From: JANOQP01 sp044227705
GTDB lineage: Bacteria; Bacteroidota; Bacteroidia; Chitinophagales; Saprospiraceae
Assembly (NCBI GenBank): GCA_044227705.1
Contig: JBGAWE010000041.1
Location: 1-25,207 of the forward strand
Reading direction: 5' to 3'
Length of the DNA: 25,207 nucleotides
In this document: positions 6,822-15,146 of the stretch, piece by piece
How positions within the stretch are numbered: the first letter of the stretch is position 1
Layout: the number at the start of each line of letters is the position of its first letter
Program-made: the position numbers and the translations under genes
Notes under the pieces: model-generated
What the model was told of the DNA's origin: nothing
The model's database searches: none
Seen by the model: the letters and a program-made list of their open reading frames with translations, nothing else

Positions 6822-7346
6822 ATGAAGAAAATCATTGCCTGCCTGCTCCTGCTCGCCGTCGTCGCGGCCTGCCACCATTCCAAAAAGAGCCGTTCGACGG
6901 CCCACAAACCGAAGCCGAAGCCGAAGCCCGCAGCGACTTCGCAGGCCCCGAAGCCAAAGCCCGACGAGGCGACCTACACGGTCGGCGGCGTCGTTTTTCA
7001 AAACTCGGATTTCCTCCAGCCGGTTTTGGAGAAGGCTCAAAAAGAGAAGAGGCCGGTCATGGTCGAGTTCCACGCCGAGTGGTGCGCTCCGTGCCACATG
7101 GTCGAGGAGGACGTCTTCCCGCAGCGGCAAGTCTATGAGTACCTCAACGCGAACTTCCTCAACTTCCGCGTCGACTTCGACGCCTCCAACGGCAAGACCC
7201 TCGCCAGCCTCTACGAGGTGAAGGGGCTGCCGACGATGCTCTTTCTCGACCCGCAGGGCGTGGTGCTCGAGCGCATCCTCGGGGCGGTGAAGCATTCCGA
7301 AATAAAGCGCACCGGCGACCTCGCGCTGGGCCGGATGAAGAAATAG
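6822..7346 (+). CDS. Thioredoxin-fold lipoprotein (CAPC active site)
   Basis: This 174-residue protein has a clear lipoprotein signal (MKKIIACLLLLAVVAAC, lipidated Cys17), a Lys/Pro-rich linker (about residues 29-48, repeated KP pairs) and a thioredoxin-like domain from about residue 55. The redox motif is WCAPC (residues 87-91), with the family cis-proline in GLPT (Pro137). Spacing and the FHAEWCAPCHMVEEDVF pattern resemble the C-terminal domain of DsbD and the Thioredoxin_7 group. It is expected to reduce or exchange disulphides on the periplasmic side of a membrane. It starts a plus-strand run; the next gene begins 47 bp downstream. A weak CCTTCG box lies at about 6796-6801, but no strong promoter is seen. 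No dedicated redox partner is encoded nearby. Confidence 0.88.
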   Translation: MKKIIACLLLLAVVAACHHSKKSRSTAHKPKPKPKPAATSQAPKPKPDEATYTVGGVVFQNSDFLQPVLEKAQKEKRPVMVEFHAEWCAPCHMVEEDVFPQRQVYEYLNANFLNFRVDFDASNGKTLASLYEVKGLPTMLFLDPQGVVLERILGAVKHSEIKRTGDLALGRMKK

Positions 7347-7393
7347 CCGCGCCCCCGTTCGCCAGGCCGCTTTCAAAACCGACTTTCAAAAAC

Positions 7394-8398
7394 ATGAAGA
7401 ATCTCCTCCCGCTCCTCCTGCTTTTTCTTTTCCAACAAGCCGCGTCCGCACAAAAAAGCCTCACCTACATCAGCGACCGCCGTTTCAAGGACCCGACCGA
7501 CCTGCTCGGCTTCAACTTCCGCCCGACCCAAAAGGAGCTGAAAGGCTCGCAGCCCGTCGACCTCGCGCCCGGCTCCGTCAGCTTCGGCGTGACGCGGCAG
7601 AACCTCTTTGTCGAGGGAGACGGCATCGGCGGCATGTACAACATCAACAACATCAACCCGACCGAGTTCGGCTTCAAGCTCCTCCTCCTCGACGCGCGAA
7701 ACCCGGCCGAGCAGGGCCACCTCAAGGTCATCCTCAACAGCGGCAAGCAGTGCCAGGCGCTCGTCTTCAAAAAGGGCACGCGCTCGCCCGAGATCATCTT
7801 CCACATCGCCGAGCTGCCCGAGGAACTGGGCAAAAAGGAGTCGAAGTTCTTCACCGACCGGGGCGAACTTTTTGTCGCAAACGAGGACAGCCTCATGGGC
7901 CGGAGCATCCAGCCGTTCATCCGATTGCACGAACAGACCGGCATCCAAGAGCGGCTGATGATGGGCGACTCAATGCGGATTTCTTTCTTCGAAACCGTCG
8001 ACAGCATTTTCTCGAAGCCGAAAAAGCCGTCGAAAAAGGAGGCCGCCAAAAAGGCCGAAGCCGCGCAAAAGGTTGAAAGCGAGCAAGTTGCGACCGATTC
8101 CCTCGCGGCTGATTCATCCGCCGTCGGGGCGCGGAAGGTGAAGATCGTCCGCCGCCACTTCCTCCGCGTGAAGGGCAACTACAAGTTCGAGGACGGCTCG
8201 CAACAGCTCAAGACCGAGGATTTCGAGATAAAGCACCTTGCGTGGCGCGAGGACAAACGGGCCGTCAGTCCCGACGACCGGTTTTTGATTGAAATCGAGT
8301 TGGAGAAGCACGCGCCCGTCCTCCTCTTTTTGAGCGACCGGCAGACGGTCTCGTACCTCGAAATCGACGACCTGCGGTATTTGATGCGGGGCTATTGA
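7394..8398 (+). CDS. Secreted protein of unknown function
   Basis: This 334-residue protein has a typical Sec signal peptide (MKNLLPLLLLFLFQQAASA, cleavage before Gln20). The mature part has no motif I recognise. It appears to be two mixed alpha/beta regions (about 20-205 and 247-334) joined by a charged Lys/Ala/Ser-rich linker (about 208-246) that contains a short, probably helical KKEAAKKAEAAQKVESE stretch. There are no membrane helices after the signal and no lipobox, so it is probably periplasmic or surface-associated. It follows the thioredoxin lipoprotein and precedes psuG by 18 bp, so co-transcription is likely. Mature residues include only one cysteine (C120), so it is not an obvious disulphide substrate of its neighbour. 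Confidence 0.8.
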   Translation: MKNLLPLLLLFLFQQAASAQKSLTYISDRRFKDPTDLLGFNFRPTQKELKGSQPVDLAPGSVSFGVTRQNLFVEGDGIGGMYNINNINPTEFGFKLLLLDARNPAEQGHLKVILNSGKQCQALVFKKGTRSPEIIFHIAELPEELGKKESKFFTDRGELFVANEDSLMGRSIQPFIRLHEQTGIQERLMMGDSMRISFFETVDSIFSKPKKPSKKEAAKKAEAAQKVESEQVATDSLAADSSAVGARKVKIVRRHFLRVKGNYKFEDGSQQLKTEDFEIKHLAWREDKRAVSPDDRFLIEIELEKHAPVLLFLSDRQTVSYLEIDDLRYLMRGY

Positions 8399-8416
8399 GC
8401 TGAAAACCAGCCACTT

Positions 8417-9340
8417 ATGACGGAAAACCTGCTCTCATTCTCGCCCTCGGTCGCCGAGGCTTTGCGCGACGGCCGCCCGGTCGTGGCCCTCGAAAGCACC
8501 ATCATCTCGCACGGGATGCCCTTCCCGCAGAACGTCGAGACGGCCCTCCGAGTCGAGGCGGCGGTGCGAAAAGCGGGCGCGACCCCGGCCACCATCGCCA
8601 TCCTCGACGGCCGGATGCAGGTCGGCCTGACCGCCGAGCAGCTTGCGTTTTTTGGGAGAACAGGCCCGGCCGCGATGAAGGTCAGCCGCCGCGACCTCCC
8701 TTTTGTGTTGATGAAAAAACTGCCCGGCGCGACGACCGTCGCCTCGACGATGATTGTGGCCGAAAAAGCGGGCATCCCCGTCTTCGCCACCGGCGGCATC
8801 GGCGGCGTCCATCGCGGCGCGGAAAAGACGTTCGACATCTCCGCCGACCTGCAGGAACTGGCCCGAACGAGCGTCGCCGTTGTCTCGGCCGGGGCGAAGG
8901 CCATCCTCGACCTGCGCCTCACGCTGGAATATCTCGAGACGATGGGCGTGCCGGTTTTGGGCTATAATACTGCCGATTTCCCCGCTTTTTACTCGAAAAC
9001 CAGCGGCCTGCCAGTTGATTTCCGTCTCGACACAGCGGCCGAGCTGGCCAGTTTTTTGGAAAAAAAATGGCAGTTCGCGGGCCTCGCGGGCGGCATCCTC
9101 ATCGCCAACCCTATCCCCGACGAACACGCGATGGACTTTGAAACGATGGAAAAAAACATCGCCGAGGCCGTCCGCCAAGCCGATGAAAACGGGGCCTCGG
9201 GAAAGGAACTCACGCCCTTCCTCCTCAAGAAAATAAAGGAGCTGACCGGTGGCGACAGCCTCGAAGCGAACATCGCCCTCGTCCTCGACAATGCACGCCT
9301 CGCCGCCGAAATCGCCGTCGAATACGCCAAGCTCCGATGA
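8417..9340 (+). CDS. psuG: Pseudouridine-5'-phosphate glycosidase
   Basis: The enzyme reversibly splits pseudouridine 5'-phosphate into uracil and ribose 5-phosphate, the second step of pseudouridine breakdown. The 307-residue length fits the family. The signature VALESTIISHGMPFPQN is at 23-39. Glu26, Lys88, Asp144 and Lys161 line up with residues I recall as the active site of E. coli PsuG (Glu31, Lys93, Asp149, Lys166), including the Schiff-base lysine in SAGAKAILD; this numbering is from memory. TGGIGGVHRGAE (125-136) is also conserved. No pseudouridine kinase (PsuK) gene is adjacent, although the two are often paired or fused. The stop overlaps the flippase start (ATGA at 9337-9340), so the two are probably coupled. 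Confidence 0.95.
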   Translation: MTENLLSFSPSVAEALRDGRPVVALESTIISHGMPFPQNVETALRVEAAVRKAGATPATIAILDGRMQVGLTAEQLAFFGRTGPAAMKVSRRDLPFVLMKKLPGATTVASTMIVAEKAGIPVFATGGIGGVHRGAEKTFDISADLQELARTSVAVVSAGAKAILDLRLTLEYLETMGVPVLGYNTADFPAFYSKTSGLPVDFRLDTAAELASFLEKKWQFAGLAGGILIANPIPDEHAMDFETMEKNIAEAVRQADENGASGKELTPFLLKKIKELTGGDSLEANIALVLDNARLAAEIAVEYAKLR

Positions 9341-10785
9341 AAAGGGAGTTCCTGCTCAACATCGCCTTCCTCGTCGCGGTCAACCTGTTGGTGAAGCCGC
9401 TTTTCATCTTCGGCATCGACCTCGGGGTGCAAAACCGCGTCGGCCCGGAGGATTACGGGCTGTATTTCACGTTGCTGAACTTCACCTGGTTGTTCCAAAT
9501 CGTCAACGACTTCGGTATCCAGAACTTCAACAACGCGCACCTCTCGCAGCACCCGCAGTTGATGGGGAAGTATTTCCCCAACCTCTTGATTGTCAAGGCT
9601 TTGGCGGCGGTCTGCTATTCGGTTTTGACGTTTGGCGCGGCCCTCTTCTGGGGCTTCGGCGGGGCGGACGCGCTCGGTCTCCTCGGCTGGCTGGTGGCCA
9701 ATCAGTTGCTCGTCGCGCTGGTTTTTTTCCTCCGGTCTAACGTCTCCGCGCTCGGCTTCTATCGAATTGACAGCCTCCTTTCCTCGCTCGACCGGCTGCT
9801 GGCCATCGTTTTCATGGCGGTGCTTTTGTGGGCGAGGCCGTTCGCGGCACCGTTCCGCGTTTGGGAATTCGCTGCAGCACAGACCGCCGCGCTGGCGCTC
9901 ACCGCGCTGGCTGCGACGGCCGTCCTCTGGCCCCGGCTGCACGGGCTGCGATGGGGGTTCCGCCGCCCGTTCCTTTTCTTTTTGGTGAAAAAAGCCGCCC
10001 CCTTTGCCCTCGTCGTGCTGCTGATGACGGCCGTCTCGCGCCTCGACTCGGTGATGCTCCAAAAGCTGCTGCCCGACGGCCTCGAACAGGCGGGCATCTA
10101 CGGCAACGGCTACCGCCTGCTCGATGCCTGCAGCATGGTCGGCTTCCTCTTTGCCACCCTTTTTTTGCCGATGTTCTCGCGGCTTTTGAAAGAGAAACAG
10201 CCCGTCCAGCCGCTCCTCTCGCTCGGTTTCCGGCTGATGACGGCGGGGGCGGTGCCAGTCTGCGCGGCCGTTTTTTTCAACAGGTTTGACATCTCGCGGG
10301 CGATGAGCAGCCACTCGACGCCCTTTTGGGGCGAGGTTCTCGGGCTTGAAATCTGGATTTTCCTCGCCGTCTGCGTCAACTACTCGTTCGGGACTTTGCT
10401 GACGGCCAGCCAGAATTTGGGGAAAATGGCCCGCCTTTTCGCCCTCGGCACCGTCGCCAGCATCGTGCTGAACCTGATTTTCATCCCGAAGGGAAAGGCG
10501 GCGGCGGCGGCGGCCGTCTCGGTTTTTGTGCAGGGCGCGATGGCTGCCGGGCAAATCCTTTTGGCGAAAAGGGAGCTTGGGTTGAAGTTTCGGGCAGCGA
10601 CGGCGGTGCGCTTGGCGGCCTTTTTCGCGGCGGCGATGGCGGCCAATTTTTTCATCTCCCAGATCGAGGGCTGGCCGCTCTTTCAAAAAATATTGGCCGG
10701 GCTGGCCGCCGGCGGCGGGCTGGCATTTGCTTGCAACTTGCTGGAAATCAAGCCGTTGGGGGCTTTTTTGAAAAACAGAGGTTGA
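9337..10785 (+). CDS. Wzx/MATE-like polysaccharide flippase-family membrane protein
   Basis: This 482-residue protein has about 12-14 hydrophobic segments and the look of the polysaccharide transporter branch of the MOP (MATE/Wzx/MurJ) superfamily. Near the N-terminus, VGPEDYGLYFTLLNFTWLFQIVNDFGIQN resembles the Wzx segment (G-x-x-x-Y-G-x-Y...D-x-G). The SRLDSVMLQKLLPDGLEQAGIYGNGYRLLD segment around residues 232-262 is the repeated copy in the second half. Such proteins move lipid-linked sugars across the inner membrane. No glycosyltransferase or polymerase gene is nearby, so the substrate is unknown and MurJ-like roles are not excluded. The ATG overlaps the psuG stop. It converges on the Na+/solute symporter with only 4 bp between stops and no hairpin. 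Confidence 0.87.
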   Translation: MKREFLLNIAFLVAVNLLVKPLFIFGIDLGVQNRVGPEDYGLYFTLLNFTWLFQIVNDFGIQNFNNAHLSQHPQLMGKYFPNLLIVKALAAVCYSVLTFGAALFWGFGGADALGLLGWLVANQLLVALVFFLRSNVSALGFYRIDSLLSSLDRLLAIVFMAVLLWARPFAAPFRVWEFAAAQTAALALTALAATAVLWPRLHGLRWGFRRPFLFFLVKKAAPFALVVLLMTAVSRLDSVMLQKLLPDGLEQAGIYGNGYRLLDACSMVGFLFATLFLPMFSRLLKEKQPVQPLLSLGFRLMTAGAVPVCAAVFFNRFDISRAMSSHSTPFWGEVLGLEIWIFLAVCVNYSFGTLLTASQNLGKMARLFALGTVASIVLNLIFIPKGKAAAAAAVSVFVQGAMAAGQILLAKRELGLKFRAATAVRLAAFFAAAMAANFFISQIEGWPLFQKILAGLAAGGGLAFACNLLEIKPLGAFLKNRG

Positions 10786-10789
10786 AAAT

Positions 10790-12325
10790 TCAGTCCCGCG
10801 CCGCGAGCCGGAAGGAGAGGCCCCACAGGCCGAAAAAGGTCAAGGCCCCGTTGACCAGCAGGTTCAAAAAGCCGAGGTCGAGGCCCCACCACTTCTTTGA
10901 AAACTCGACGATGAGCCACGTCAAGACCGGAGCGGCGACACAGACGAGCGGCACCCAGCGGTCGCGCACCTGCAGCCGCGTGAAAAGCCCGAAGGTGAAC
11001 AGCCCGAGCAGCGGCCCATAGGTGTAGCCCGCCATTTTGAAGATGGTGTTGATGACCGCCTCGTCGCTCACGGCTTTCAAAAACAGGATGACGACGACGA
11101 ACGCGGCGGCAAACCCGAGGTGCGTTTGGGTGCGCTGCCGGCGGTGCTTTTTCTCCAGAAGCTGTTGATATTCAATCTTTTGCGCCTCGGTGGCCCACTC
11201 GTCGGGGTGCTGTTTGTTCTTTTCAAAACCGAGGAAGTCGATGCAGAAGCTGGTCGTCAGGGCCGTCAGCGCCGAGTCCGAGCTGGCATATGTCGACGCC
11301 ACGAGGCCGAGCATGAACACGATTCCAGCCACCACGTCGAGATGCTGGAAGGCGACGGTCGGGTAGAGCGCGTCACTTTTCGCGGGCATCTGGAGGCCGA
11401 CCTGCGCGGCGTACAAGTAAAGGAGCGCGCCGAGCGTGAGGAACAGCAAGTTGACGACGACGAGGACGGCGTAGAACACCCCCATGTTCTTCTGCGCCTC
11501 CCGCAGGGAGCGGCAGGCGAGGTTTTTCTGCATCAAATCCTGGTCGAGTCCGGTCATCGCGATGACGGTCAAGGCTCCGGCCGCGAACTGTTTCACGAAA
11601 TGATTGGGGTCTGTCCAGAAGTTTTCCCAGAAGAAGAGTTTGCTGTACGCGCTGCGGGCGACTGCCGGGGCGATGTCGAGCGCGCCGAGGCCGAGCCGCC
11701 CGGCGAGCGTCGCCACCGTCCAAACGAGGGCGATGAGCAGGAAGGCGGTCATGATGGTGTCGGTCCAGATGATGGTCTTCAGGCCGCCGCTAAAGGTGTA
11801 GACATAGATGAGCGCGAGCATCAAAACGGCCGTCAAGACGAACGGCACGCCGAGCGGCCCAAACACGAACTCCTGCAGAACAAGCGCGGCGAGGAACATC
11901 CGCGCCGCCGAGCCGAACGTCCGGGCGACGAGGAAAAAGGCCGCGCCCGTCTTGTAGCTCATCCGCCCGAGGCGGCCTTCGAGGTAGGTGTAAATCGACG
12001 TCAGCCCGAGCCGGTAGTAGAGCGGCAGCAGCACCGCGCCAACGAACAGGTAGCCCAGCGAATAGCCGAGCACCATTTGCATATAGGAAAAGGACTGGTT
12101 CAGCCCGCCCGCGCCGACCTTCCCGGGGATGCTGATGAAGGTCACGCCGGAAATGGAAGTGCCAATCATGGCAAAGGCGACGACGGGCCACGCAACGCGC
12201 CGGTCGGCGAGGAAGAAGCCCTCGTTGCCCGTTCGGCGGCCGGTGCGCCACGCGACGTAGGCCAGCATCCCGAAATAGGCGGCGAGGACGACAAGAGCCA
12301 AAACTGGAGTGAGGTGTCCGCTCAT
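10790..12325 (-). CDS. Sodium:solute symporter (SSS family)
   Basis: This 511-residue inner-membrane protein has about 13 hydrophobic segments and matches the SSS family (SglT/PutP/PanF type), which drives solute uptake with Na+. Supporting segments are FFLADRRVAWPVVAFAMIGTSISGVTFISIPG (residues about 37-69), the GGLKTIIWTDTIMTAFLL signature in mid-protein, and ASTYASSDSALTALTTSF, which carries the Na+-binding Ser/Thr run of the LeuT fold. The substrate (sugar, sialic acid, amino acid or other) cannot be inferred safely. A promoter-like TACTTTCG octamer lies only 9 bp upstream of the ATG, implying a very short leader. A 136-bp gap separates it from the upstream YdeI-family gene on the same strand. 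Confidence 0.94.
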   Translation of the reverse strand: MSGHLTPVLALVVLAAYFGMLAYVAWRTGRRTGNEGFFLADRRVAWPVVAFAMIGTSISGVTFISIPGKVGAGGLNQSFSYMQMVLGYSLGYLFVGAVLLPLYYRLGLTSIYTYLEGRLGRMSYKTGAAFFLVARTFGSAARMFLAALVLQEFVFGPLGVPFVLTAVLMLALIYVYTFSGGLKTIIWTDTIMTAFLLIALVWTVATLAGRLGLGALDIAPAVARSAYSKLFFWENFWTDPNHFVKQFAAGALTVIAMTGLDQDLMQKNLACRSLREAQKNMGVFYAVLVVVNLLFLTLGALLYLYAAQVGLQMPAKSDALYPTVAFQHLDVVAGIVFMLGLVASTYASSDSALTALTTSFCIDFLGFEKNKQHPDEWATEAQKIEYQQLLEKKHRRQRTQTHLGFAAAFVVVILFLKAVSDEAVINTIFKMAGYTYGPLLGLFTFGLFTRLQVRDRWVPLVCVAAPVLTWLIVEFSKKWWGLDLGFLNLLVNGALTFFGLWGLSFRLAARD

Positions 12326-12334
12326 AATCGGCGG

Positions 12335-12342
12335 CGAAAGTA
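12335..12342 (-). promoter_or_regulatory. Candidate -7 box (TACTTTCG) for the Na+/solute symporter
   Basis: The minus strand reads TACTTTCG, identical to the box before the UPF0104 gene and seven of eight to TAnnTTTG. Its edge is 9 bp from the ATG at 12325, so the predicted transcript would have only a few untranslated nucleotides. No convincing -33 element is seen. Confidence 0.4.
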
Positions 12343-12461
12343 GTTTTTTCGGGCAGAGACACCTTCCCCGCGCCCCGGGTGGCAGGGCGGCAGGGCAAAA
12401 CAGCCCTTTTTTACCAGTTTTTTTTCAAAAGGAAGGGCAAAACCGGGCGGAGGCCACGGTC

Positions 12462-13052
12462 CTACTTTTTGACCCACTGGTTGGCCTTGACGTTCTGCTC
12501 GGCCAGCGTGGCGGTCTCGTTGATTCTTTTTTGCCGGGTCTCGGCCGTCTTCGCCTGCCTTATCCAGTCGAGGATGGCGCGACGAGAGGAAGGGGAGAAG
12601 GCTGACCAGTTCTGCTTCGCCTTTTCAAAGGCATCGAACGCGGCCAGCAGATCGGGCGGCTCGATCTGCTGCTCGACCTCGTTGAGCGCGTCCCAAGTGC
12701 CGGTCTGCTTGGCGAGGTCGACCATCCTCTGCCCGGCGGGGCGCATCAGCCCGGCGGCGGTCAGTTTTTCCACGCGGGCCTTGTTGGTACCGGCCCAGTT
12801 GCTGCGCGGCTTGCGCGGGGTGAAGAGCTGCTTGAACTTCCCGTCGTCCATCTTGCCGGGGACGCTGTCTATCCACCCGAAGCAGAGGGCCTCCTCGACC
12901 GCCTCCTCGTACTCGACCCGGGGCCTGCCGGTCTCTTTTTTGAATGCGATGAGCCAGACGCCGGGCGAGGTGGCGTGGTTTTCCTCCAACCATGCCCGCC
13001 ACGAGGCGCGGTCGAGGGGATGGACATGGTCGAGCAGGGCCAGTTTCGACAT
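12462..13052 (-). CDS. YdeI/OmdA family protein
   Basis: This 196-residue soluble protein matches the YdeI/OmpD-associated (bacteriocin-protection type) family. The SWRAWLEENHATSPGVWLIAFKKETG region is followed by EEAVEEALCFGWIDSVPGKMDDGKFKQLFTPRK, which holds the family signature CFGWIDS, and SNWAGTNKARVEKLTAAG. The C-terminal third contains the SPSSRRAILDWIRQAKTAETRQKRI helix typical of YdeI members. A few relatives are linked to stress or antimicrobial-peptide resistance, but the biochemical role is not established. The ATG at 13052 lies 18 bp after the stop of the protease on the same strand, so they may share a transcript. No persuasive terminator follows on its strand. Confidence 0.9.
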   Translation of the reverse strand: MSKLALLDHVHPLDRASWRAWLEENHATSPGVWLIAFKKETGRPRVEYEEAVEEALCFGWIDSVPGKMDDGKFKQLFTPRKPRSNWAGTNKARVEKLTAAGLMRPAGQRMVDLAKQTGTWDALNEVEQQIEPPDLLAAFDAFEKAKQNWSAFSPSSRRAILDWIRQAKTAETRQKRINETATLAEQNVKANQWVKK

Positions 13053-13070
13053 GGGTCAATCTTTTGAGGA

Positions 13071-15146
13071 TCAATCTTTTACAAACTTCCCGTCGCCCAG
13101 CGAACGACCGCCTTCTTCCATCAATTTCAGGAAGTAGACCCCGCCCGAAAGCTCGCCCACGCCCATCTCGAAAGTGAGGCTGCCCGCCACGAGCGGCATC
13201 GGCGAGCGGCGCACGAGGCGGCCGTTCGCGTCGAAGATTTCGAGGTCGGCTGAAGTCTCTCTTTCCGAATAAATCGAGACCGTCAACTGGTCGGCAGCCG
13301 GGCTGGGGTAGGCTCCCAAAATCGCCGAAGGGTAAAAAGGAACAGCCGCCACCGGCGACCCCTGTCCCTCGTCCCCGTCGACGTCGAACTGGCGGAGGCG
13401 GTAGTAGTTCATTCCGCCAATCGGTTGATTGTCAATGAGTTGATAGCTGTTCGGGGCAGTCGTCGTGCCGTGGCAGGCGACCTTTCCGAGCGGCTGCCAA
13501 CGGAGGCCGTCCGAGCTTTTTTCCACCCGAAAATGGGCGCACCCGCTCTCTGTCGCCGTCTGCCACGAGAGGCGGACGGACCTTCTCTCCACCCTTCCCG
13601 TAAAAGAAACCAGCTCGATCGGCAGGGTAGAGGCGGCGGCGATGGTCTTTTTGATGTCGAGCCGCCCGTAGCCCCAGACGGGGTTGGGGATGGTCGGGTT
13701 GGAGCCGGTTGTGATGCCGTCGCAGACCTGCGTCGTCGCGCCGGGCAGCGATTTGGCGTTGGCGTTCAGATAGCTTTCCACCGAACCGGGGTTGCCAATC
13801 AGGCTGGGCACTGCGTCGAGCAGCAGCGCGACGGCACCCGCGCAGTGCGGCCCGGCCATGCTCGTGCCGCTGAAGGTGGCGTAGCTGTTCGTCGGGATGC
13901 TCGAACGGACGCTCACGCCGGGCGCGACGATTTGCGGTTTCATCCGAAAGGACGTGTCGACGGAGACTTTCCCCCGGCTCGAAAAGTTGGCGATGCCGTC
14001 CGTGCTGTTCGACGCGCCGATGCTGTACGCCGCCTCGTACATGGCGGGCGGGTCCTGCACGGTGTGGCAGTTTGGCCCCGAGTTTCCGGCGCTGACGACG
14101 ACCACCGTCCCGGCGTTGCGCAGGTTGATGAGCGCGGTGCGGATTATCCAGTGCGTCGAGCCGATGGCGGTGTTGCAGCCCTCGTCGAGGGGGCAGCCCC
14201 ACGAGTTGTTGATGACGTGCGGCCGCTTCGAGGGGTCGGGGTCGGAGCCGTCGACTCGGGTCGGCGCGAGGAACCACTGGAAGCACTCCGAGTAGGTGAC
14301 GGGGGTGCCGTAGCCCCGGTCCATGTTGCGGCAGCCGATCCACTTCGCGTCGGGCGCGACGCCGATGTACTGGACGTTGCCCGGCCCGGTCGAGTCCTTG
14401 CCGACCATGGTGCCCATCGTGTGGGTGCCGTGGTTGTTGTCGTCGCAGGGCGAGGTCATGTTGTAGGGGCAGGTGGTGTTGTCGGTCGAGTAATGCGAGT
14501 CGCGCTGGTGGATGGCGTCGTGCCAGTTGTAGTCGTGGTCGACAGCGGTGCCGTCCCAGCCTCGGTAGGCGTCTTTGATGGCGGGGTGGTCCCATTGATA
14601 GCCGGTGTCCTGCCCGCCGACGACGATGCCCGTGCCGCGCCAGCCTTGCAGCCAGACGCTGTCGGCCTTTATCTTTTGGAGGCCCCATTCATAGGTGACG
14701 GCCCGGGCGTGCGCGTCGCCTCGCTCTTCGGTCGGGTCGATGGGCTGTTCCATGTAAAAACTGGCGACGTGCAGCACCTCCCGCACCTCGGGAAGGGCGG
14801 CCAGGGCCTCCGCCAGCGCCATCGAACCGGCATCGACGGCGACCATGTTGACGATCCAGTATTGTCTCGGCTCGGTGCCGAAGGCGCGGCAGAGGGCGGC
14901 GACGTTGCCCTGCGTCTTTTCAGCCAGGGAGGAGAGGCGGTGGTAGCAGTGCCAGCCCTTCTCGTTCCAGTCGCTGATGTTGGCGGCGTCGGAAACGTCG
15001 GCCTGCGCGGCCATCAGCACGATCATCGGCTGCGGCTGACCAGCCGATTGGAGGAATTGCTGGCGGAGATGTTCCGAGATTTTTTGGGCAAAAAGACCGT
15101 GAGAAAAGAGGAGGAAAGCGGCGAGGCAGGCGGCGAGTTTTTTCAT
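13071..15146 (-). CDS. S8 family serine peptidase (subtilase) with T9SS type A sorting domain
   Basis: This 691-residue exported protease has a Sec signal peptide (residues 1-20, ending GLFA before Gln21), a prodomain-like region to about 150, and a subtilisin catalytic domain of about 155-505. The triad is visible: Asp180 (GGQDTGYQWDHP), His239 (NNHGTHTMG) and Ser428 (FSGTSMAGPH); the oxyanion-hole Asn is N355 (SAGNSG). An Fn3-like/beta module follows at about 510-592 (ELVSFTGRVERRSVRLSW and YYRLRQFDVDG are typical of T9SS cargo). A C-terminal sorting domain spans about 612-691 (AYPSPAADQLTV, LEIFDANGRLV, GVYFLKL, then KFVKD). It is expected to be exported through the T9SS and anchored or released at the surface. 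Several cysteines in the catalytic domain (226, 234, 272, 288, 318, 324, 360) suggest disulphides. Confidence 0.95.
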   Translation of the reverse strand: MKKLAACLAAFLLFSHGLFAQKISEHLRQQFLQSAGQPQPMIVLMAAQADVSDAANISDWNEKGWHCYHRLSSLAEKTQGNVAALCRAFGTEPRQYWIVNMVAVDAGSMALAEALAALPEVREVLHVASFYMEQPIDPTEERGDAHARAVTYEWGLQKIKADSVWLQGWRGTGIVVGGQDTGYQWDHPAIKDAYRGWDGTAVDHDYNWHDAIHQRDSHYSTDNTTCPYNMTSPCDDNNHGTHTMGTMVGKDSTGPGNVQYIGVAPDAKWIGCRNMDRGYGTPVTYSECFQWFLAPTRVDGSDPDPSKRPHVINNSWGCPLDEGCNTAIGSTHWIIRTALINLRNAGTVVVVSAGNSGPNCHTVQDPPAMYEAAYSIGASNSTDGIANFSSRGKVSVDTSFRMKPQIVAPGVSVRSSIPTNSYATFSGTSMAGPHCAGAVALLLDAVPSLIGNPGSVESYLNANAKSLPGATTQVCDGITTGSNPTIPNPVWGYGRLDIKKTIAAASTLPIELVSFTGRVERRSVRLSWQTATESGCAHFRVEKSSDGLRWQPLGKVACHGTTTAPNSYQLIDNQPIGGMNYYRLRQFDVDGDEGQGSPVAAVPFYPSAILGAYPSPAADQLTVSIYSERETSADLEIFDANGRLVRRSPMPLVAGSLTFEMGVGELSGGVYFLKLMEEGGRSLGDGKFVKD

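Noticed and set aside
8963..8968. TATAAT inside psuG
   Set aside because: It encodes part of the conserved GYNT segment and Bacteroidota do not use the E. coli -10 consensus as their main promoter.
8989..10686. A 565-codon open frame on the minus strand across psuG and the flippase gene
   Set aside because: It is antisense to two well-supported genes, has an Arg/Glu/Gln-rich composition with no recognisable domain, and is expected as a shadow in high-GC codon-biased DNA.
11120..12343. A 407-codon open frame antisense to the Na+/solute symporter
   Set aside because: No domain, and rich in Glu/Arg/His; the opposite strand is a clear SSS transporter.
12392..12412. Hairpin AGGGC-AAAACA-GCCCT followed by T6 on the plus strand
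   Set aside because: No plus-strand gene ends here, and on the minus strand, where the YdeI gene is transcribed, the hairpin lacks a trailing T-run. The stem is only 5 bp.
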